Both the position numbers and the translations under genes were made by a program. 43,177 nt of DNA from an uncultured Clostridia bacterium (GTDB lineage Bacteria > Bacillota > Clostridia > Christensenellales > Aristaeellaceae). Each line of letters starts with the position of its first letter. Positions within the stretch are counted from its first letter, which is position 1. The notes under the pieces were generated by a model. That model worked only from the letters and a program-made list of their open reading frames with translations, made no database searches and was not told the origin of the DNA. Positions 38,720 through 43,177 of this stretch are shown piece after piece. The stretch covers positions 1 to 43,177 of the forward strand of contig CAKTXH010000007.1 in assembly GCA_934630975.1 (NCBI GenBank), given 5' to 3'.

Positions 38720-40070
38720 AGCCCAGCGCCTCCTTGATGCCCAGTCTGCCCGCCAGTTCCAGCGCGACAGCCACCGCGCAGGCAATCGCCATCAGGCTGA
38801 GCACGTTCATCGGGATGACCGTGTACGAGAAAATCGCCTCGATGTAGCTGCACAGCGAAATCAGTTCCAGCACAATGGCCGCCGCCAGCCGCCGCCCGCT
38901 GTTCACGCAGGCAAACGCCAGCATGCCCGCCAGATACAGGCAGCGCGCGTTCATCTGCGGCAGAATCAGCGGCAGACCGGCCGCCAGCAGCAGCGCCGCC
39001 AGCAGCAGCGTATCCGTGTCCGGCGCTTTGCGCGCATGAATCAGCGCAAAGGCGACCAGCAGCGAGCAGGCAAACGCCAGATACATGCCCATGCCGCTGA
39101 ACTCGCGCACGGAGGCAACCGTCATCAGGCCGTAAACGCCCGGCGCATGATCCGCCAGACCCGTGCCCTCGTAGGAAATCTCCCAAATCTGCTCCGCATA
39201 GCGGCCAAACACCGCCGCCAAACCCTGACCGTCGGCGAGGAAGGCCGCCTGCATCAGCACAAACGCCGCCAGACCCGCCAGCAGATGGCGGATGGATATT
39301 CTGCCCTTCATGAAGAACACGAGCAGCAGCGGGAACAGGAAGCCCGCCTGCAATTTCGTCGCCGCGGCCATGCCCCAAAGGATGCAGCCCCAGACCGGGT
39401 GATCGTCAAGCAGCAGCGCCAGCCCCCACAGCGTCAGCGCGGCGAACATCGCGTCGCACTGCGCCCAGCAGCCGCCGTTTAAAAGCATTGTCGGCGCGAG
39501 CACGCAGGCCATCATACCGCCTACCGCCGCGCCCGGCTTCGCGCCGCGCATCCGCGCCAGCTTCAAAACCGCCAGCGCCGCCGCCGTCTGGCAGACCATG
39601 TCAAACAGCTTGACGGCGTACATCTGTGAAAAGCTTTCCAGCCGGGAAATCAGCGCCATCACGATCAGGTAGCCGCCCGACCATGCGCCGTCCTCCCACG
39701 CCATCGCCGCGCCGAGGTCGTAGTTCCACATGTTCTCCAGCATCGGCGCAAGCACCTTGCTCATGCGCCCCGGTTTGATATCCAGCATCGCCAGATGCCC
39801 CGCCGCCGCCAGCATGGCCAGCAGCGCCGCGCACAGCAGAACGATCACCGGCTGTTCCTTCAGCGCGCGCCATGCGCCGAAGGTCAACAGCGCCATGCAC
39901 GCCGCGCCGATCAGCGCAATGGCGGCAGCGCCTTCCGTCCCCGCGAAGTTCTTCATTTCCAGCGCGAAAAACACGAGCGCCGCCGCCGCGCCCAGCAGCA
40001 GCTTGGGCAGTCCGCTTATCCGCGCCTCCATGCCCGCGCGCAGCGGGTCGCGCATTACATTTCGATTCAT
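38703..40070 (-). CDS. GT-C-type membrane glycosyltransferase paralogue, second gene, possibly inactive
   Basis: 455 aa, multispanning. It has the paralogue blocks CWAQCDAMF, AAATKLQAGFLFPLLLVFFM and LPQMNARCLYLAGM. The acidic first-loop motif is altered (MWNYDLGAAMAWED instead of DYxIxLxDW), and HERY is changed to NARC. Key residues of its sisters are missing, so it may have another specificity or be a non-catalytic partner. The ATG overlaps the TGA of the first gene by one base, with GGAGG upstream. Confidence 0.78.
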   Translation of the reverse strand: MNRNVMRDPLRAGMEARISGLPKLLLGAAAALVFFALEMKNFAGTEGAAAIALIGAACMALLTFGAWRALKEQPVIVLLCAALLAMLAAAGHLAMLDIKPGRMSKVLAPMLENMWNYDLGAAMAWEDGAWSGGYLIVMALISRLESFSQMYAVKLFDMVCQTAAALAVLKLARMRGAKPGAAVGGMMACVLAPTMLLNGGCWAQCDAMFAALTLWGLALLLDDHPVWGCILWGMAAATKLQAGFLFPLLLVFFMKGRISIRHLLAGLAAFVLMQAAFLADGQGLAAVFGRYAEQIWEISYEGTGLADHAPGVYGLMTVASVREFSGMGMYLAFACSLLVAFALIHARKAPDTDTLLLAALLLAAGLPLILPQMNARCLYLAGMLAFACVNSGRRLAAAIVLELISLCSYIEAIFSYTVIPMNVLSLMAIACAVAVALELAGRLGIKEALGCESDA

Positions 40071-41482
40071 CACGCCTTCACCTCCGCCAACGCGGCTTCC
40101 GTCTTTTCTTCGTGCAGGCTCTTGTAAAGCGCCGCAGCCGTCAGCGCAATGGCGACGCCCTGGCACACGGTCGCCCATTTGAGATCAAAAATCGAATCGC
40201 CCGGCAGGCCCGCCGTGTAGCAGATGTAAGAGCTTAACCCGAACAGCAGCGGCAGCGCGATTCGCTTCGGCCGATAGGCCGCCAGCACCAGCGCGAGCAC
40301 GTCCGCGCCGAAGGTATAGCGCTCGTGCATCTTCGGCAGGAAGAACGGCACGCCGCCCAGCACCAGCAGGCAGGTCAGCAGCGTCCCCTCCTGCGTCACA
40401 TGGCCGCGGTTCAGGCACACCATCAGGCAGATTGCGGCCAGCATGGCCATGCCCAGCGCCATCGCCATGCCGCTGAACATCGTATAGAGCAGGTTCTTAT
40501 CCAGCGTCTTGGGCAGGAAGTTATACAAACTCGGGCCGTTGACGGTGATGAAGTTGTAATTGCCCGCCTGCGTGGTATACACGGTCAGGACATGGTGCAG
40601 CGATTTGCCACCCCAAAACGCCGGGATCATCATCGCCAGATACGCCGCCGGAATCAGCGCCAGATGGCGCAGTTTGATATCCTTCCTCAGCCACAGCGGC
40701 AGCAGCGCGGGCAGGAAGAACACCATTTGCAGCTTGAAGGAAAGCGCCATGCCGAAAAACACCATGCTCCACGCGCTGCGCTTTTGCAGCGCCTGATACA
40801 GCGCCAGCAGGCACAGCGAGGTATAAATCGCGTCGCACTGGCCCCAGTACGCGCCGTTAAACACGACGGTCGGGAGAATCAGCGTCATGCAGAAGAGGAC
40901 GGTGCGCCCGACCGCGCCCCTGACCTTCAGCCCGGCCAGCTTCACGACGGCATAGGCCAGCAACACCTCGAACGCCATCGAAACGACTTTGACCAGATAC
41001 TGCCACGGGTAATTCTTCACCCGGGAAATCAGCAGCAGCAGGTACAGATACGGCGGCGTGTAGTCGCTGCCGATATACGTGCCCAGCCCTTCCCTGATCC
41101 CCATCTGAGAGTAGCTGTAAATCCAGTCGCTCAGAAAGATTTCGTAATCGTCGCTCACATAGTCAAACAGCGAAATTTTCGCCAGCAGAATCAAGCCGAT
41201 CACCACGCAGAAAAGCGCCTGAGCGCCTGCGTTCAGCTTTTTGCCGACGTGCAGCGCCGTCGCCGCCGTAAGTGCATAGAGCGCGGAAAGCACGACGGTC
41301 GTAAACCGAACCATCTCCTCGGCGCGATAGCCCGAAAACTCGTCGATCTTGGCGTAGCGCGCGTTGTAGGCGAACACGGCGAACACGGCCGTCGCGAGCA
41401 GCACCAGCACATAGCGCGCCCACGCGGGCATGCGCCGCCCCAGCAGGCCGCGCAGCGCATCGTCTGCAAAGTTCTTGTTCAT
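40070..41482 (-). CDS. GT-C-type membrane glycosyltransferase paralogue, first gene
   Basis: 470 aa, about twelve helices. SDDYEIFLSDWIYSYSQMG near 108-126 is the acidic loop motif. YWGQCDAIYTSLCLLALY, FKLQMVFFLPALLPLW and FFLPKMHERYTFGADVLAL follow. The pattern recalls GT87/GT39-like enzymes that use polyprenyl-linked sugars. Substrate and acceptor are unknown. Wall polymer, glycolipid or protein glycosylation are all possible. GGAAGGAATAAGCT precedes the ATG. It heads a three-gene operon with overlaps at both junctions. Confidence 0.83.
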   Translation of the reverse strand: MNKNFADDALRGLLGRRMPAWARYVLVLLATAVFAVFAYNARYAKIDEFSGYRAEEMVRFTTVVLSALYALTAATALHVGKKLNAGAQALFCVVIGLILLAKISLFDYVSDDYEIFLSDWIYSYSQMGIREGLGTYIGSDYTPPYLYLLLLISRVKNYPWQYLVKVVSMAFEVLLAYAVVKLAGLKVRGAVGRTVLFCMTLILPTVVFNGAYWGQCDAIYTSLCLLALYQALQKRSAWSMVFFGMALSFKLQMVFFLPALLPLWLRKDIKLRHLALIPAAYLAMMIPAFWGGKSLHHVLTVYTTQAGNYNFITVNGPSLYNFLPKTLDKNLLYTMFSGMAMALGMAMLAAICLMVCLNRGHVTQEGTLLTCLLVLGGVPFFLPKMHERYTFGADVLALVLAAYRPKRIALPLLFGLSSYICYTAGLPGDSIFDLKWATVCQGVAIALTAAALYKSLHEEKTEAALAEVKA

Positions 41483-41532
41483 AGCTTATTCCTTCCTTCG
41501 GGCAGAGCGCCCGCGTTGGTTTCCATCGTCTT

Positions 41533-41561
41533 ATTATACTGAAAAAAAACGATTCTGTACA
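41533..41561 (-). promoter_or_regulatory. Promoter of the GT-C operon
   Basis: Minus strand TGTACA (complement of 41556-41561), 17-nt spacer with a T run, TATAAT (complement of 41533-41538). The rest of the 265-bp divergent spacer holds only a possible TATACT -10 for the alarmone synthetase gene at about 41690. Confidence 0.75.
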
Positions 41562-41747
41562 GCGCCAAACCGCGCGGCGGCGCATTTTCCCTCCGCGCGG
41601 CGCATATGCTTGTTTTGGAAGTTTCGTTTTTCGCCTTTGATCACATTTCAGCCCACCTTTGGCCGCATTTCGGCAACAACCGGGGCGTATACTGTTCTTA
41701 ACGTTTGGGCGTTTGCGCCTATTTCATTCGTTTCGAGGTGATTTTTC

Positions 41748-42290
41748 TTGCAGCAATATCCAACCCTACAACAGATGCGCGCGCCGAAGGAGGCCGCTTT
41801 TGATTTTTCGTTTTACGCGCCCTATAAGGCGGCGGTGGAAACCGCGTTTCTCGCACTCTGCGCGGCGCGGATGCAGCTCGAGGAAGAACAGACGGCCTTC
41901 GCCGTCCGCTCGATGACGTTCCGGCTGAAATCGCCCGCGTCCATCCGCGATAAGCTGACGCGCCGCGGTCTGCCGCAAAGCGCGCAGGGCGCAGCCTGCC
42001 TGCACGACGTCGCCGGCCTGCGCGTCGTGCTCTCCAGCGTAGAGGCCGTGTATCACTTTGCCGACCTTCTGCGCGCGTCGCCCGCGTGGCAGTTTCTCTC
42101 CGTGCGGGATTATATCGCCGCGCCGAAGCCGAGCGGCTATCGCAGCCTGCATCTGGTGATGCTCGTGCCCGTCTGCCTTCATGGCAAAAACGCATCCGTG
42201 CCCGTCGAAATCCAGCTCCGCACCCCGGCGATGGATATGTGGGCCTGCGTCGAGCACGATCTGTGCTATAAGCCCGTGAAGGAAGCGTGA
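41748..42290 (+). CDS. Small alarmone synthetase, RelA/SpoT domain only
   Basis: 180 aa. RSMTFRLKSPASIRDKL near 54-70, LHDVAGLRVVL near 85-95, DYIAAPKPSGYRSLHLVM near 120-137 and VEIQLRTPAMDMWACVEHDL near 152-171 are the (p)ppGpp synthetase motifs. There is no HD hydrolase, TGS or ACT domain. It therefore makes (p)ppGpp or pGpp in the cytoplasm, like RelQ (YjbM) or RelP. It is a little shorter than the usual 210 residues at the C terminus, so the tetramer contact helix may be trimmed. The start is TTG 41748, with GAGGTG 7 nt upstream. A terminator follows directly. Confidence 0.92.
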   Translation: MQQYPTLQQMRAPKEAAFDFSFYAPYKAAVETAFLALCAARMQLEEEQTAFAVRSMTFRLKSPASIRDKLTRRGLPQSAQGAACLHDVAGLRVVLSSVEAVYHFADLLRASPAWQFLSVRDYIAAPKPSGYRSLHLVMLVPVCLHGKNASVPVEIQLRTPAMDMWACVEHDLCYKPVKEA

Positions 42291-42300
42291 ACCCCACATA

Positions 42301-42338
42301 AAAAGCGAATCCCTTTCTTTCGAAAGAGACTCGCTTTT
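42301..42338. terminator. Bidirectional terminator
   Basis: AAAAGCGA/TCGCTTTT with an inner CTTTC/GAAAG stem. It ends the alarmone synthetase gene and, on the other strand, the small membrane protein gene that starts its stop at 42341. Confidence 0.88.
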
Positions 42339-42340
42339 CT

Positions 42341-42553
42341 TTATCGAACGATGAAAAAGTATCCTCCAAGCGCCAGAATCGCCAGCACAACGAGGCAGAT
42401 CGGCACAATGGTGATGAACGCGGCGATCAGCATCGCCAGTCCGTCGCCTTTTTCCATTTCGTCGCAGGGCGCGCGGCCGGTCGGCTGCTCGCCCATTTTT
42501 TCCTTTTGCAGCTTGCGGAAGCGGTCATACCGCCCCTTAAACGGCAGCCCCAT
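42341..42553 (-). CDS. Small single-pass membrane protein, unknown
   Basis: 70 aa. A polar, basic N-terminal half (FKGRYDRFRKLQKEKMG) is followed by one long hydrophobic stretch (about 40-68, LAMLIAAFITIVPICLVVL) close to the C terminus. No family recognised. AAGGAATAAGCG precedes the ATG. The gene starts 3 nt after the stop of the Opp/Dpp ATPase gene, so it is the last gene of that operon and may be an accessory. It could equally be a general small protein. Confidence 0.7.
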   Translation of the reverse strand: MGLPFKGRYDRFRKLQKEKMGEQPTGRAPCDEMEKGDGLAMLIAAFITIVPICLVVLAILALGGYFFIVR

Positions 42554-42556
42554 CGC

Positions 42557-43177
<621 letters not shown>

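Overview
The window is a GC-rich stretch of a Bacillota chromosome, most likely a gut-type member of the Clostridia. The evidence is a T-box leader, a CIRCE operator, TTGACA-17-TATAAT promoters, strong GGAGG ribosome binding sites, UUG/GUG starts, an ECF S component without a local energizing module, and murB-rapZ linkage. The order cannot be fixed from sequence alone. Most genes look like ordinary core or envelope functions. The exception is 19.4-21.2 kb, which is AT-rich and built from repeats.

Layout. 1-325: T-box leader, leftward, for a gene beyond the left edge. 322-3878: membrane GGDEF/EAL protein and a two-gene CHR-type chromate transporter, leftward. 3938-6020: CIRCE-linked htpG. 6065-6355: a small palindrome and a frameshifted AraC remnant. 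6343-9441: btuF-btuC-btuD-like cobalamin uptake operon behind a cobalamin riboswitch with terminator. 9568-10957: glycerate 2-kinase, then a promoter/terminator-bounded candidate small RNA and a run of hairpins. 11186-17832: a colinear run of secreted 5'-nucleotidase C-terminal-like protein, MoxR ATPase, DUF58 protein, membrane protein, lipoprotein with half a periplasmic-binding fold, ECF S component and P-loop kinase. 17796-19298: secreted protein of unknown function, convergent and overlapping.

19413-21279 is the most unusual part. A tRNA-Leu(GAG) is followed downstream by three nearly identical copies of a 115-bp structured element. Each copy ends in a replica of the last 19 nt of the tRNA, CCA included. 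Two AT-rich GNAT acetyltransferase genes lie between and beyond the copies, like cassettes. No recombinase is visible in the window.

21414-29798: orphan holin, VanW-family wall protein plus a secreted companion, a diguanylate cyclase, murB, rapZ and a YyaL/SSP411-like protein whose thioredoxin motif has been lost. 29755-36496: SWIM-SNF2 helicase, divergent thpR, a secreted peptidoglycan-binding protein with polyserine linkers, and a LacI-family regulator. 36621-41561: YheO-type regulator downstream of three tandem GT-C-type membrane glycosyltransferase paralogues. 41748-43177: small alarmone synthetase, a small membrane protein and the end of an Opp/Dpp ATPase gene.

How the genes fit together: several regions concern the envelope (MoxR/DUF58 run, VanW, MurB, peptidoglycan-binding protein, GT-C cluster) and nutrient capture (B12 ABC importer, ECF S plus kinase, Opp ATPase). 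Two c-di-GMP proteins and one (p)ppGpp synthetase provide second-messenger input. Homology calls are made by eye from motifs and were not confirmed by database search.
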